From assembly GCF_004137085.1 (NCBI RefSeq), contig NZ_QYBC01000009.1:1-64000 (forward strand): a DNA stretch of 64,000 nt. The letters are read 5' to 3'. The stretch's first letter is position 1, and the number at the start of each line of letters is the position of its first letter. A program made the translations under genes and the position numbers. Of this stretch, positions 1 through 10,020 are shown in pieces. Below the pieces are notes generated by a model, which saw only the letters and a program-made list of their open reading frames with translations, ran no database searches and was not told the DNA's origin. Source of the stretch: Lichenibacterium ramalinae (GTDB lineage Bacteria; Pseudomonadota; Alphaproteobacteria; Rhizobiales; Beijerinckiaceae).

Positions 1-2404
1 GGAAGCGTTCCAGGGCCTGGACGATCAGGATGTTGATGGGAAACCAGATCGGTCCGCGCCAGTTGCTGTTGCCGCCGAACATGCGACTATTGCCTTCGCC
101 CGGCACGTAGTCGACCTCGAGATCCTTCCCGTCGTGGCGGACGTGGAGCGGGTGGTCGGCGTGGCGTTTCGAGACGCTGCGGATGCCGTGCGGCGACAGG
201 AACTGGTCCTCGTCCAGCATGCGGTCGAGCAACCGCAACAGGCGGTCCTTGGGGGTGAGGGCGACGAACCAGGCGTCCGCATAGGGACCGTCCCTCACCT
301 CCGTCCTGGCGACATAGGCGGCGAAGCGCGGGTTCTTGGCGAGCCCCTCCTCGATCTGGCGCACCAGGCCTGGCAGGCGGTCGTGCTGGTCCCGCCGCAT
401 CGCACAGACGGCGAACAGCGGGACGAGGCCGACGATGCTCTGCACCTTGACGGGCACCGGTGCGCCGTCGCCGATGACCAGTTGATCGTAGAAGAAGCCG
501 TCCTCCTCGTCCCACAGCCCCGAGCCGCCGAAGCCGTTGATGGCGTCGATGACGAGCAGGTCGTGGTGGAAGAACTTCAGCGCCATGTCCTCGTAGACCG
601 GCAGCACCTGGGCCAGTTCGATCGCGATCGTCAGCATGCTCGAGCAGAACAGGCCCATCCAGGCCGTGGCGTCGGCCTGGTTCAGGGTCGTGCCGTCCTT
701 CAGGCTCAAGCTCCTGTCGAACAGGCCGATGTTGTCGAGCCCCAGGAACCCGCCGCCGAACAGGTCGTTGCCCGCATCGTCGTTGCGGTTGACCCACCAC
801 GTGAAGTTCAGCACCAGTTTCTGGAAGGCCCGCTCGAGGAAGTCGATGTCGGCCTTGCCGGTTTGGCGCCGGTCGATCGTGAACACGTCCAGCACCGCAG
901 CAGCGTGGACGGGCGGGTTCACGTCGTCGAAGTTCCACTCGTAGGCGGGGAGCGCGCCGTTCGGATGGAGGCAGCGCTCGTTCAACATCAGGAGGAGTTG
1001 GGACTTGGCGAAGGCCGGGTCGATGCGCGCCATCGGGCCGAGGTGGAAGGCGAGGTCCCACGCCGCGAACCAGGGATATTCCCACTTGTCCGGCATCGAG
1101 ATCACGTCGTGCAGCGACATGTGGCGCCAGTTGCCGTTGCGGAGGCCCGCGCGGTCCGCCGGCGGCGGCCGCCCCGGGTCGCCGACGATCCAGGTGTCGA
1201 CGTCGTAGGCGTAGACCTGTTTCGACCACAGGAGGCCCGCATAGGCCTGCCGTGCCACGGCGCGGGCTTCGGCGCCGAGGCGGTCGGGGATGTGGGCGGC
1301 GTAGAAGTCGTCGGCTTCGGCGATGCGCCGCGCCAGGCAGCCTTCGAAAGCCTCGACGTCGAGCGCGCCGACTCCGGCGCCTTCGTCGCGGGCGAGGCGC
1401 AACCGCAGGACGAGAGAAGCACCGGCCTCGATCGTCTGGCGGAACAGGAAGGCTGTCTTGGTGCCGCGGTCCTCGCCGCCGGTCGCGCTCGCATCCCCGC
1501 CGACGACGACGCGATGGAACGCATCCTTGGCCCTCCCCCGCCCGGGGCTGCCGGCGAGGGTGTCGAGGTTGGACTCGTTCTCGGTGAACATGCGTTCCGC
1601 CGTGGGGCCGTCGGCACCCGGCACGACCGCGAACCGATAGGTGCCCAGCCCCGGAACCTCGGCGATGACGTCCCCCGTGCCCCCGGCAGCCGCCAACCGT
1701 GGCTTGCCGTCGTCGCCCGTCGGCTCGGACCAGGACCAGGTATTGCGCAGCGTGAGGGTGGGCAGGACGACGATCGCCGCCGCCTCCGGGCCGCGGTTGC
1801 TCACGGTGATGCGGACGAGGGTGTCGTCGGCATCCCGCTTGGCATATTCGACGACGAGGTCGAAATACCTGTTCCCGTCGAACACCCCGGTGTCGAGCAG
1901 TTCGTATTCCGGATCGTCGAGCCCTCGACGCCCGTTCTCCTCGACGAGTTCCGCATAGGGGAAGGCGGCCTGTGGGTATTTGTACAGCGCCTTGGCGTAG
2001 GATCCCGTCGGGGTAGCGTCGAGATAGTAGTAGAGTTCCTTGACGTCCTCGCCGTGGTTGCCGTCGGCGTTGCCGAGGCCGAACAGGCGCTCCTTGAGGT
2101 GGTCGTCCCGGCCGTTCCACAGCGCGGTGGACAGGCACAGGCGGCAGTCGCGGTCCGTCCACCCGAGCAGGCCGTCCTCGCTCCACCTGTAGGCGCGCGC
2201 GCGGGACGCGGCGTAGGGGAAGGAGGCCCAGGCATCGCCGTCGGCGGAATAGTCCTCGCGCACCGTGCCCCACTGGCGTTCGGGAAGGTAGGTGCCCCAC
2301 AGGCGCCAGTCCCGGCGTCCCGCGACGTCGTCGGCGAGACGACGCGCCTCCTCGTCGGCCCGAGGGTCCGAGGCATCGGGCGATCGGTCGACATCATGGC
2401 TCAT
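1..2404 (-). CDS. GH63/MGH1-like glycosidase, 3' end outside window
   Basis: Large cytoplasmic glycoside hydrolase of the GH63/MGH1-like type, often annotated 'glucosidase'. About 801 residues are visible and the stop lies beyond the left edge; relatives are near 880-900 residues, so roughly the last 80-100 are missing. Family-like blocks include WEYPWFAAWDLAFH near residue 441, AYEWNFDDVNPP near 486, WDEEDGFFYDQ near 630 and NSNWRGPIWFPIN near 777. No signal peptide is seen. The start is the ATG at 2404, 32 bp after the K+ channel stop, so it may belong to the same transcript. The substrate cannot be read from sequence; an alpha-glucoside or compatible-solute glycoside is the family-based guess. 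Confidence 0.85.
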   Translation of the reverse strand, partial: MSHDVDRSPDASDPRADEEARRLADDVAGRRDWRLWGTYLPERQWGTVREDYSADGDAWASFPYAASRARAYRWSEDGLLGWTDRDCRLCLSTALWNGRDDHLKERLFGLGNADGNHGEDVKELYYYLDATPTGSYAKALYKYPQAAFPYAELVEENGRRGLDDPEYELLDTGVFDGNRYFDLVVEYAKRDADDTLVRITVSNRGPEAAAIVVLPTLTLRNTWSWSEPTGDDGKPRLAAAGGTGDVIAEVPGLGTYRFAVVPGADGPTAERMFTENESNLDTLAGSPGRGRAKDAFHRVVVGGDASATGGEDRGTKTAFLFRQTIEAGASLVLRLRLARDEGAGVGALDVEAFEGCLARRIAEADDFYAAHIPDRLGAEARAVARQAYAGLLWSKQVYAYDVDTWIVGDPGRPPPADRAGLRNGNWRHMSLHDVISMPDKWEYPWFAAWDLAFHLGPMARIDPAFAKSQLLLMLNERCLHPNGALPAYEWNFDDVNPPVHAAAVLDVFTIDRRQTGKADIDFLERAFQKLVLNFTWWVNRNDDAGNDLFGGGFLGLDNIGLFDRSLSLKDGTTLNQADATAWMGLFCSSMLTIAIELAQVLPVYEDMALKFFHHDLLVIDAINGFGGSGLWDEEDGFFYDQLVIGDGAPVPVKVQSIVGLVPLFAVCAMRRDQHDRLPGLVRQIEEGLAKNPRFAAYVARTEVRDGPYADAWFVALTPKDRLLRLLDRMLDEDQFLSPHGIRSVSKRHADHPLHVRHDGKDLEVDYVPGEGNSRMFGGNSNWRGPIWFPINILIVQALERF

Positions 2405-2436
2405 GACGAACCCCGGTTGGTCGTTGGGTGGCGGGC

Positions 2437-3096
2437 TCACGGGGCATGCCGCGCCTGCCCGTCGTCGGTTCGCGGTGCGGGGCCGAAGAGCGAGGCCGCC
2501 ATGGTGAAGATGAAGACCTGGTAGAGGAGGCCGGTGCCGATCTCGCAGCACGCGGCGGTGCGGGCCAGCCCGGCGAGCGGGGCGATGTCGCCGAAACCCG
2601 TCGTCGTGATGGTGACGACGCTGAAGTACAGGGCCGATCCGAAGCCGATCGGATCGGCTTCGCCGGCCGGCAGGGTGAAGGCGTGGGGGACCCGTTCGGC
2701 GATGATGGCGTAGACGATGGCGAAGGAGATGCACGTCACCACGTAGGTCAGCGCCGCGCTGGCGACGTCGAAGCCGCGCGATAGGCGCCGTTGCTGGAAG
2801 ACCCGCACGCCGACCACCACGCTGAGGCCCGGTCCGACGAGGGACGTCACGAGGCCGAGGGCGAGGACCAGCGATCCGGACGCGACGCGCCACTCGTAGA
2901 GGAGCAACGCGCTGACCTGGGTGGCGACCAGCCCGAGGTAGGCGACCTGCAGCCGATCGAGCGTCTGCCGGATGTGATGATGTCCGAAGATCGATCCTCC
3001 GGCCCTCGAGGGGGACTGCGACCGGGACCGCGTCGGTCCGCCGCCGCGCGTCCCCCCTGGATCGGTCCCGTCGCCACGGGCTGGCGGGGGCCTCAT
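2437..3096 (-). CDS. Two-helix-type potassium channel protein (Ion_trans_2)
   Basis: A 219-residue membrane protein of the Ion_trans_2 family. The selectivity filter TTTGFGD is at residues 164-170, preceded by a pore helix (about 152-163) and followed by a final helix (182-203). Earlier hydrophobic segments lie near 51-67, 74-99 and 111-133. The first 35 residues are Arg/Gly/Pro-rich and probably cytoplasmic. The filter is GFG rather than GYG, which is still compatible with K+ selectivity. Its ATG overlaps the cyoD stop (ATGA), so translation is coupled to the quinol oxidase operon. It may balance charge moved by the proton-pumping oxidase; that role is inference. Confidence 0.85.
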   Translation of the reverse strand: MRPPPARGDGTDPGGTRGGGPTRSRSQSPSRAGGSIFGHHHIRQTLDRLQVAYLGLVATQVSALLLYEWRVASGSLVLALGLVTSLVGPGLSVVVGVRVFQQRRLSRGFDVASAALTYVVTCISFAIVYAIIAERVPHAFTLPAGEADPIGFGSALYFSVVTITTTGFGDIAPLAGLARTAACCEIGTGLLYQVFIFTMAASLFGPAPRTDDGQARHAP

Positions 3097-3638
3097 CGCC
3101 GCATGTCCATCATCGGCCCCATGGGCATCATGTTGGCGTCGAGATGCGCCATGATCCAGAGCGTCCCGCCGATCACCAGCACGACGATGAGCACGCCGAA
3201 GGCCAGCGCCATGGCGTTGTTGGTGTTGTCGGGGCCGGTGGTGAGGTGGAGGAAGAACACGAGGTGCACGCCCATCTGGGCGATGGCGAGCACGATCAGC
3301 GCGGCCGGGACGACGGGGCCCCAGACGAGGCCCGTGGCGGGCAGGCCGAAGGACAGCAGCGTCAGCAGCGCCGCGAAGCCGAGGCCGATGGTGTAGCCCT
3401 TGAGGCCGCTGGTTTCTTCCGGGTCGTCCGCATGCTCCTCGCCGGGCCCACGGTCCGACCGGCTATGGGCCGAACCCTCGGGCTCGGGCGACGGGAGCGG
3501 GCGCGGGCCGGGCCCGGCCCCGGCGGGCTGCGGTACGGCCGCCCTCGGCGGGTTCGCCCAGAGCGCGCCGAAGCCCACCAGGCCGAGCCAGGCCAAGCCG
3601 CGCAGGAGGCCGCCGCGGGCGGAGGTGATTGGCCTCAT
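3093..3638 (-). CDS. cyoD: Cytochrome bo3 ubiquinol oxidase subunit IV
   Basis: Small membrane subunit of the quinol oxidase, needed for assembly around the CuB site in characterised enzymes. The product has 181 residues; the three usual helices are at about 82-102, 109-131 and 142-165, with GVHLVFFLHL in the second. CyoD proteins are normally about 105-130 residues. Here an N-terminal extension adds a predicted helix (10-28) and a Pro/Gly-rich, acidic linker (30-78). The ATG at 3638 overlaps the cyoC stop, which fixes the start, so the extension is probably real. The C-terminus is Met-rich (MMPMGPMMDM). Confidence 0.92.
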   Translation of the reverse strand: MRPITSARGGLLRGLAWLGLVGFGALWANPPRAAVPQPAGAGPGPRPLPSPEPEGSAHSRSDRGPGEEHADDPEETSGLKGYTIGLGFAALLTLLSFGLPATGLVWGPVVPAALIVLAIAQMGVHLVFFLHLTTGPDNTNNAMALAFGVLIVVLVIGGTLWIMAHLDANMMPMGPMMDMRR

Positions 3639-4345
3639 GCGTAGACCCCCATCAGGTAGACCACGGTGAACACGCCGACCCACACGATGTCGAGCGCGTG
3701 CCAGAACAGCGTCCAGCAGTGGAAGCGACGCAGGATGTCGGCGCGGAAACCCTTGGCGTAGACCTGCGCCACCATGGTGACGAGCCACAGCAGCCCCGCC
3801 GAGACGTGAAGCCCGTGGCACCCCACGAGGGCGAAGAAGCTCGACAGGAAGGCCGAGCGGCTCGGCCCCGCCCCGCGCCCGACGAGGTCGACGAATTCAC
3901 GCGCCTCGAGCCCGATGAACAGGGCGCCGAGGGCGAAGGTGAGGGCCATGGCGGCGTAGAACAGCCGCGCGTTCCTGGCGCGCGCCGCCAGGGTCGCCGC
4001 CCCTCCGGCGTAGCTCGACAGCAGCAGGCACGCGGTTTCGACGGCGCTGTTGCCGAGGCCGAAGACCCCGGCCGGGGTCGGGCCTCCGTCGGTGTTGCCC
4101 TTCAGGACCGCATAGGCCGCGAAGAAGGTCGCGAACATGACGATGTCGGACAGGATGAACAGCCAGAAGCCGTAGCTCACCACGACGCTCTTGGGCGCCG
4201 GGCCGCCCGTGCCGCGTCCCCGGGCCGAGGGGCCGCCGCCGCCGGGGCCGCCGTGACCGACGTGATGGGGGTCGGTCGGGTTTCGCCGCCCACCCGCCGC
4301 GGATCGGCGGCCGGGATCGGCGGTCGGTGCGAAGGCGGAGGTCAT
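3635..4345 (-). CDS. cyoC: Cytochrome bo3 ubiquinol oxidase subunit III
   Basis: COX3-family subunit of the quinol oxidase, 236 residues with five predicted membrane helices. The core starts near residue 52 ([16 protein letters not shown]) and includes [11 protein letters not shown], the conserved subunit-III motif. Residues 1-50 form a Gly/Pro/His-rich leader that is longer than in enterobacterial CyoC. The start at 4345 overlaps the cyoB stop (ATGA) and the stop overlaps the cyoD start, so the operon is fully overlapping. No unusual residue is evident in the core. Confidence 0.94.
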   Translation of the reverse strand: MTSAFAPTADPGRRSAAGGRRNPTDPHHVGHGGPGGGGPSARGRGTGGPAPKSVVVSYGFWLFILSDIVMFATFFAAYAVLKGNTDGGPTPAGVFGLGNSAVETACLLLSSYAGGAATLAARARNARLFYAAMALTFALGALFIGLEAREFVDLVGRGAGPSRSAFLSSFFALVGCHGLHVSAGLLWLVTMVAQVYAKGFRADILRRFHCWTLFWHALDIVWVGVFTVVYLMGVYA

Positions 4346-6345
4346 GGGGCGGCTTCCAGGTGGGCGAGTCGGTCGGCGCGGGCGCGGCGGTTGTCGCCGT
4401 CGAGGCGGGCCACCTCGGAGGCCGGCATCTCGACCTCGGCCCGGTCCCGCCAGGCGAAGGCCACGAAGGTCGCGAAGGCGCCGAGGAGGCCGGCCCCCGC
4501 CATCCACCAGATGTGCCAGATCAGCGCGAAGCCCAGAACGGTGGCGAAGAAGGCGCAGACGAAGCCCGTGGGGCTGTTGCGCGGGATCTCGATCGCCTCG
4601 TAGTGCGGGGCGTCGGACAGGTGAGCCTGCTCCAGCGCCGTCTGCTTCATGCCCCAATAGGGCTCCTCGCCGTGCACCTGCGGCAGCACCGCGAAATTAT
4701 AGGCCGGGGGCGGCGACGCGGTGGACCATTCGAGCGAGCGGCCGTCCCACAGGTCGCCGGTGTCGTCGCGCAGCTCGTCCCGGCGGCGGATCGACACGAT
4801 GATCTGCACCACCTGGCAGGCGATGCCGCCGAGGATCATCAGGGCGCCGAAGGCGGCGACGATGAGCCAGGGGCGCCAGGCGGGGTCGTCGTAGTGCTGC
4901 ATGCGGCGCGTCATGCCCATCAGGCCCAGCAGGTAGAGGGGCATGAAGGCGACGTAGAAGCCCGACACCCACAGCGCCCAGGCGGCCTTGCCCCAGCCCT
5001 CGTGCAGGCGGAAGCCGAAGGCCTTGGGCCACCAGTAGGATAGGCCCGCGAAGCCGCCGAACAGCACGCCGCCGATGATGACGTTGTGGAAGTGCGCGAC
5101 GAGGAACAGCGAGTTGTGCAGCACGAAGTCGGCCGGCGGCACGGCGAGCAGCACGCCCGTCATGCCGCCGATCACGAAGGTGACCATGAAGGCCAGGGCC
5201 CACAGCATGGGCGTGTCGAAGCGGACCCGGCCGCCGTACATGGTGAACAGCCAGTTGAACACCTTCACGCCGGTCGGCACCGCGATGATCATGGTGGTGA
5301 CGCCGAAGACGGCGTTGACGTCCGCCCCCGCCCCCATGGTGAAGAAGTGGTGGAGCCACACCATGAAGGCGAGCAGGCAGATCACCATGGTGGCGGCCAC
5401 CATGGAGCGGTATCCGAACAGCGGCTTCGTCGAGAAGGTCGAGATCACCTCGGAGAAGATGCCGAAGGCCGGCAGGATCAGGATGTACACCTCCGGGTGG
5501 CCCCAGGCCCAGATGAGGTTGTTGAACATCATGACGTTGCCGCCGCCCGTATTGGTGAAGAAGTGGAAGCCGAGGTAGCGGTCGAGCAGCAGCATGGCGA
5601 GCGTGGTGGTGAGGATCGGGAAGGCCGCCACGATGAGCAGGTTGGAGGCGAGCGAGGTCCAGCAGAACATCGGCATGCGCAGGTAGTTCATGCCCGGCGC
5701 CCGCATCTTCAGGATGGTGGTGACGAGGTTGATGCCGGTCATCAGCGTGCCGACGCCGGAGATCTGCAGCGACCACAGGTAATAGTCGACGCCGACGCCG
5801 GGCGAGTAGGTGATCTCGCTGAGCGGCGGGTAGGGCAGCCACCCGGTCTTGGCGAACTCGCCGACGACGAGGGAGACGTTGACCAGCAGCGCGCCGGTGG
5901 CGGTGAGCCAGAAGCCGACGGAGTTCAGCGTCGGGAAGGCGACGTCGCGCACGCCGAGCTGCAGCGGCACGACATAGTTCATCAGACCGATCATGAAGGT
6001 CATGCCGACGAAGAAGATCATCAGCGTGCCGTGGGCCGAGAAGATCTGGTCGTAATGCTCGGGCGGCAGGTAGCCGGGCGAGCGGAATGCCAGCGCCTGC
6101 TGGGATCGCATCATCAGGGCGTCGGTGAAGCCGCGCAGCAGCATGACCAGCGCCAGAAGCGTGTACATGACGCCGATGCGCTTGTGGTCGACGGAGGTGA
6201 TCCACTCGCGCCACAGGTAGGGGAGGTAGCCGGCGAAGGCGATGTAGGCCAGGGTCGCCAGCAGCACGGCGCCGACGAGACCCGCCGCGATGAGCGGGAT
6301 GGGCTGGTCGAGCGGGATGGCGGCGAGGGTGAGATTGCCCAGCAT
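4342..6345 (-). CDS. cyoB: Cytochrome bo3 ubiquinol oxidase subunit I
   Basis: Catalytic haem-copper subunit that oxidises ubiquinol, reduces O2 to water and pumps protons. It has 667 residues. The metal ligands are present with a constant one-residue offset from E. coli: H105 and H420 (low-spin haem), H283, H332 and H333 (CuB), H418 (high-spin haem) and Y287 in HPEVY. The quinol-site residues R71, D75, H97 and Q100 (RGFTD and HYDQ) are also kept, which identifies a quinol rather than a cytochrome c oxidase. It starts 2 bp after the cyoA stop. Confidence 0.97.
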   Translation of the reverse strand: MLGNLTLAAIPLDQPIPLIAAGLVGAVLLATLAYIAFAGYLPYLWREWITSVDHKRIGVMYTLLALVMLLRGFTDALMMRSQQALAFRSPGYLPPEHYDQIFSAHGTLMIFFVGMTFMIGLMNYVVPLQLGVRDVAFPTLNSVGFWLTATGALLVNVSLVVGEFAKTGWLPYPPLSEITYSPGVGVDYYLWSLQISGVGTLMTGINLVTTILKMRAPGMNYLRMPMFCWTSLASNLLIVAAFPILTTTLAMLLLDRYLGFHFFTNTGGGNVMMFNNLIWAWGHPEVYILILPAFGIFSEVISTFSTKPLFGYRSMVAATMVICLLAFMVWLHHFFTMGAGADVNAVFGVTTMIIAVPTGVKVFNWLFTMYGGRVRFDTPMLWALAFMVTFVIGGMTGVLLAVPPADFVLHNSLFLVAHFHNVIIGGVLFGGFAGLSYWWPKAFGFRLHEGWGKAAWALWVSGFYVAFMPLYLLGLMGMTRRMQHYDDPAWRPWLIVAAFGALMILGGIACQVVQIIVSIRRRDELRDDTGDLWDGRSLEWSTASPPPAYNFAVLPQVHGEEPYWGMKQTALEQAHLSDAPHYEAIEIPRNSPTGFVCAFFATVLGFALIWHIWWMAGAGLLGAFATFVAFAWRDRAEVEMPASEVARLDGDNRRARADRLAHLEAAP

Positions 6346-6347
6346 GG

Positions 6348-7301
6348 TCAGCCTCCGGCCTTGGGGTCGAGCTTGGCGTCCGTCTCGGCCCGGGGCTTGG
6401 GCGGCGACGCGGGTTCGGGCCCCGGCCCCGGCGGGATATGCTGCAGCACGACGTGCTCGAAGAGGTCGGGGGCGACGTCGCCATAGGTCATCGGCGGCAG
6501 GCCGGTGCTTTGGCGCGACAGCGCCGCATAGGCGGCGGCGTCGAGCCGCGGGCCGGCGCCCTTGGCACCCGCCACCCAGGCGTCGAAGCCCGACCGGGCC
6601 ATCGCCACGGCGTCGAAGTGCATGTCGGAGAAGCCGTCGCCGCTGAAATGGCCGGACAGGCCCGGGAAGGTGCCCTCGCGGTCGGCCTGGAGGTTCAGCT
6701 GGTCGGCCATGCCGTTCATGACGTAGATCATGGAACCGAGCTGGGGCACGAAGAACGTGTTCATGACGCTGGCCGAGGTCAGCGAGAAGTGCACCGGAAC
6801 GTGGGCCGGGATGACGAGCCTGTTCAGGCTGGCGACGCCCTGGTCGGGGTAGATGAACAGCCACTTCCAGTCGAGCGCCACGACCTGCACGTCGAGGGGT
6901 TTGGCGTCGGCGGTCGCGACCGGAGGGGCGAGGGGCTTCGCGGGGTCGAGCTCGTGCGAGCCGACCCAGGCGATGCCGCCGAGGAACAGGATGGTCAGCA
7001 GCGGCACCGACCAGGTGACGACCTCGACCCGCCCCGAGAAGGACCAGTCGGGCAGGCGCCGGGCCCTGTCGTTGCCGGCGCGGAACCACCAGGCGCAGGC
7101 CAGGGTGGCGACGATCGTCGGCACCACGATGCACAGCATGATGGCGAGGGCGTCGAACAGGATCACCCGCTCCGCCCCGCCGACCGGACCCGCCGGATCG
7201 AGGATGCCGTGCGAACATCCGCCGAGTCCGGCAGCGGTCGCCGACACGGTGGCCACCGCTCGGCCCCGTCGCATCCGCAGGTCCCTCCCACTCATCGCCA
7301 T
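6348..7301 (-). CDS. cyoA: Cytochrome bo3 ubiquinol oxidase subunit II
   Basis: Lipoprotein-type subunit II, 317 residues. The N-terminus carries an Arg-rich stretch and a lipobox-like GLGGC with C29 as the candidate lipidated residue, followed by two transmembrane helices (about 45-67 and 84-104) and the periplasmic cupredoxin domain. The CuA cysteines of cytochrome c oxidases are absent (the site reads [12 protein letters not shown]), as expected for a quinol oxidase. The start at 7301 (MAMSGRD) is preceded by AAGGA 10-15 bases upstream; an ATG at 7295 is also possible. First gene of cyoABCD; no promoter motif is convincing in the 200 bp upstream. Confidence 0.94.
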   Translation of the reverse strand: MAMSGRDLRMRRGRAVATVSATAAGLGGCSHGILDPAGPVGGAERVILFDALAIMLCIVVPTIVATLACAWWFRAGNDRARRLPDWSFSGRVEVVTWSVPLLTILFLGGIAWVGSHELDPAKPLAPPVATADAKPLDVQVVALDWKWLFIYPDQGVASLNRLVIPAHVPVHFSLTSASVMNTFFVPQLGSMIYVMNGMADQLNLQADREGTFPGLSGHFSGDGFSDMHFDAVAMARSGFDAWVAGAKGAGPRLDAAAYAALSRQSTGLPPMTYGDVAPDLFEHVVLQHIPPGPGPEPASPPKPRAETDAKLDPKAGG

Positions 7302-7512
7302 GTGTGTTCTCGTCCTTGGAGGCCGGTTGGCCGGGAAAGGTGGAAGCTGCGCCGAGCGGGGTCGCGGATCTTCGCATCCGCAGGCCTGCCGCGGGACCGC
7401 GCCGCGGCCGATCGAACGCCAGCCCGGGCGCGCAGGAGCGGCCTGCCAGCCCTGCGATGGTCCGGGCCGCGATCGACAGGCGCTTCGAGGGGTCTTCACA
7501 GGAGGCGGACCG

Positions 7513-8082
7513 TCACGAGCACAGGCGAGCGCTCCCGTCGGCGACATGGCGCCTGCTGGAGCAGGATCGGCTTTCTCCGGGTCGCCTCGGCGACGCCGAG
7601 CCGACGGAACTGCTCTCGGTTCGAAGTTGGAGCGAATTCGCCGAAGGCGAAAGCGCTCTGGTCGCCTCGTCGATGTCGACAGAGCGGGCGCCTCGACCCT
7701 GATCCGTCGATCCGGCCCCCTGGGGGGCCGCTCGCTCGCCATCGCATCGGCGTCCGGTATCCGCCGGACCGGCGCTCTGCCGCGTCGCCGCCGATGGCGT
7801 CATGCGTCCGGCGTCATGGCGATAGTTGGCCTTGGCGGCGATGCCCGCCTCCCGCGCCGATTCCAGGCTCGGGTAGTCATCATCGCTGGTCAGCAGGACG
7901 ACGCCTCCGAACAGTCGGATCTGCCACAGGTAGCTCTTCTGGCCCGGAGATCGACGCAGCACGAACGTCTCGACGTCGTCGTGCGGGCGCCGCAGTCCTT
8001 TGTTGCGCCTTCGCGCTGCCGAAGCGGCTGCCGTCGCTTGGGTCGAAGACTTCTTTCGCTTGACACGATCCGAAGATGACAT
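7513..8082 (-). CDS. Small hypothetical protein with a repeat-derived C-terminal tail
   Basis: A 189-codon ORF of which only the first half looks like an ordinary protein. Residues 1-25 are basic and Ser/Ala-rich, and residues 33-78 (VETFVLRRSPGQKSYLWQIR onward) resemble short beta-rich domains of the DUF1508/YegP kind. From about residue 110 the frame runs through the palindromic repeat at 7558-7660, giving low-complexity text such as RALSPSANSLQLR, so the true ancestral stop was probably lost when the element inserted. Start chosen at the ATG at 8082, with GGGAA about 8 bases upstream; an in-frame ATG at 8100 also exists. Function unknown. Confidence 0.45.
   Translation of the reverse strand: MSSSDRVKRKKSSTQATAAASAARRRNKGLRRPHDDVETFVLRRSPGQKSYLWQIRLFGGVVLLTSDDDYPSLESAREAGIAAKANYRHDAGRMTPSAATRQSAGPADTGRRCDGERAAPQGAGSTDQGRGARSVDIDEATRALSPSANSLQLRTESSSVGSASPRRPGESRSCSSRRHVADGSARLCS
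7558..7660 (+). repeat. Palindromic interspersed element, full copy A
   Basis: About 103 bp with two hairpins. The first pairs GAGCAGGATCGGCTT with AGCCGACGGAACTGCTC around an inner GTCGCC/GGCGAC stem; the second is GAGCGAATTCGCC-GAA-GGCGAAAGCGCTC. Nearly the same sequence recurs at 37139-37244 (reversed), 40632-40736 and, more diverged, 58917-59021. It lies inside the 3' part of the small ORF at 7513-8082. Confidence 0.85.
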
Positions 8083-8113
8083 GGCGTTGTTTCCCGACAT
8101 GCGGCGTCTCGGC

Positions 8114-9916
8114 TCAGTTCTGGGCACGATGCTGTGCCGGGCCGCCCCCGCGGCTGAGGTTGTGGGCGGTGTTGATCAGCGCCACATGGGTGAAGGCCTG
8201 CGGGAAGTTGCCGACCTGGCGACCGACGCGCGAATCGTATTCCTCCGACAGCAGGCCGACGTCGTTGCTGAGCGCGACCAGGCGCTCGAACAGCGCGCGG
8301 GCCTCGTCGAGGCGCCCCGCCAGGACGTAATTGTCGGCGAGCCAGAAGGAGCAGGGCAGGAACGCCCCTTCGTGGCCTCCCGCGAGCCCGTCGATGTTGG
8401 CCGTCTCGTCGTATCGCTTGACGAAGCCGTCCTCCGTCAGCCGCTCCTCAATGGCCTTCACGGTGCGGGCGACGCGCGGGTCGTCGGCCGGCAGGAAGCC
8501 CACCATGGCGATGATGAGCAGGCTGGCGTCGAGCGCCGTGCCGCCGTAGCACTGGGTGAAATGGGCACGCTCGGCATTGTAGCCCGCGGCGCAGACTTCG
8601 GCGTGGACCTCGTCCCGCGTCTTCCGCCAGCGCGCGACGGGACCGTCGAGCCCGAACTCCTCGACGGAGCGGATGGCGCGGTCGAAGGCGACCCAGACCA
8701 TCACCTTCGACGCCGTGAAGTGCTTGCGGCCGCCGCGCATCTCCCAGACGCCCTCGTCGGGCTGCCGCCAGATCGTTTCGAGGTGGCCGACGAGGGCGCG
8801 CTCCAGGTGCCAGCCGTTGTCGTCCGGCGCGAGGCCCAGGCGGCGCGCCTGGTACATGGCGTCGAGCACCTCGCCGTAGACGTCGAGCTGGAGCTGGCCC
8901 GCCGCGGCGTTGCCGACGCGCACCGGGGTCGAGCCCTCGTAGCCGGCGAGCCAGGGCAGCTCGTATTCTTCGAGGCGCCGCTCGCCCGCGATGCCGTACA
9001 TGATCTGCATCTGGTCGGGCGAGCCCGCGATGGCGCGGGTCAACCAGTCGCGCCAGGCGCTGGCCTCCTCGAGGAAGCCCGAGGTCAGCAGCGCGTAGAG
9101 GGTCAGCGTGGCGTCGCGCAGCCAGCAATAGCGGTAGTCCCAGTTGCGCGGGCCGCCGAGCTGCTCGGGCAGCGACGTGGTGGGCGCCGCCACGATGCCG
9201 CCCGTCTGGTAATGGGTCAGGGCCTTCAGGGTGACGAGCGAGCGCTGCACGAGCCCGACCCAATCGCCCGCCGTATCCTCGCGGTGCTGCGCGATCCAAC
9301 GCTGCCATTGGCGCGTGGCGAGGTCGATGGTCTCGGCCGCGTCCAGCTTGTCGGGCACCGGGAGGAAGGACGGCGACCAGGTCAGCGTGAAGGGCGTCTC
9401 GCTGCCGTCCTCGGCCGTGAAGGTGCCCACCGTGCGCAAGTCCTCGCCGTGCAGCTCCACCGGGGTGTCGAGCACGAAGCGGTCGGGACCCGCCACGGCG
9501 GCGACGCGCCCATCGGCGAGGCGGCTGACCCAGGGCACCACCGTGCCGTAGCCGGGCCGCAGCACCCCTTCGATGCGCATCGGCACCGAGCCCGACAGCC
9601 CGCGCACGAGGCGGGCCACGTCGCCGTGCCCTTCGCGCCGCCCCATGGCGTCGATCAGCTGGACGGTGCCCTGCGCCGTCTCGAAGGTGGTTTCCAGCAC
9701 CAGCGTGCCGTCGCGGTAGCGCCGTGTCACCTTGGTGACCGGCACCGCGGGTGCGATCAGCCAGCGGCCGTTCTCGGCCGTGCCCAGCAGGGCCGCGAAG
9801 CAGGCCTGGGAATCGAAGCGCGGCAGGGCCATCCAGTCGATCGAGCCGTCGAGGCCGACGAGCGCCGCGCCCTCGCAATTGCCGATCAGCGCATAGTCTT
9901 CGATTCTGAGAGGCAT
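8114..9916 (-). CDS. Glycoside hydrolase family 15 (glucoamylase/trehalase-like)
   Basis: A 600-residue inverting alpha-glucosidase of family GH15, cytoplasmic (no signal peptide). The N-terminal beta-sandwich domain starts with the family motif IEDYALIGNCEGAALV and contains GSIDWMALPRFDS. The (alpha/alpha)6 barrel includes GGPRNWDYRYCWLRDA, and the candidate catalytic acid/base pair is E388 (PDEGVWE) and E558/E559 (LSEEYD). Bacterial homologues act on trehalose, maltose or short glucans, and the exact substrate is not evident. It ends 31 bp before the small ORF at 7513-8082 on the same strand. Confidence 0.9.
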   Translation of the reverse strand: MPLRIEDYALIGNCEGAALVGLDGSIDWMALPRFDSQACFAALLGTAENGRWLIAPAVPVTKVTRRYRDGTLVLETTFETAQGTVQLIDAMGRREGHGDVARLVRGLSGSVPMRIEGVLRPGYGTVVPWVSRLADGRVAAVAGPDRFVLDTPVELHGEDLRTVGTFTAEDGSETPFTLTWSPSFLPVPDKLDAAETIDLATRQWQRWIAQHREDTAGDWVGLVQRSLVTLKALTHYQTGGIVAAPTTSLPEQLGGPRNWDYRYCWLRDATLTLYALLTSGFLEEASAWRDWLTRAIAGSPDQMQIMYGIAGERRLEEYELPWLAGYEGSTPVRVGNAAAGQLQLDVYGEVLDAMYQARRLGLAPDDNGWHLERALVGHLETIWRQPDEGVWEMRGGRKHFTASKVMVWVAFDRAIRSVEEFGLDGPVARWRKTRDEVHAEVCAAGYNAERAHFTQCYGGTALDASLLIIAMVGFLPADDPRVARTVKAIEERLTEDGFVKRYDETANIDGLAGGHEGAFLPCSFWLADNYVLAGRLDEARALFERLVALSNDVGLLSEEYDSRVGRQVGNFPQAFTHVALINTAHNLSRGGGPAQHRAQN

Positions 9917-10020
9917 GTCGGTCGTGGTCCTTCACGTGTGGTCGCAGGCCCGGTCGTTCTCAGCCGGGCCGCTTCGGGCCGGGGTCGCGCTTCACCGGGC
10001 GCCCAGGCGCGGTCGCGCCC

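Noticed and set aside
134-2524. A very long open frame antisense to the GH63 gene
   Set aside because: Its translation is Arg/Gly/Val/Ala-biased without family motifs; the minus strand encodes an unmistakable GH63-type protein. Such shadow frames are common at this GC content.
6348-7301. Cytochrome c oxidase subunit II
   Set aside because: The CuA cysteine and histidine ligands are missing and cyoB has the quinol-site residues R71, D75, H97 and Q100, so this is a quinol oxidase.
4342-7377. An apparent 1,011-residue fusion reading from cyoA sequence into cyoB
   Set aside because: The part upstream of 6345 is an out-of-frame reading of cyoA; cyoB has a normal start at 6345 directly after the cyoA stop.
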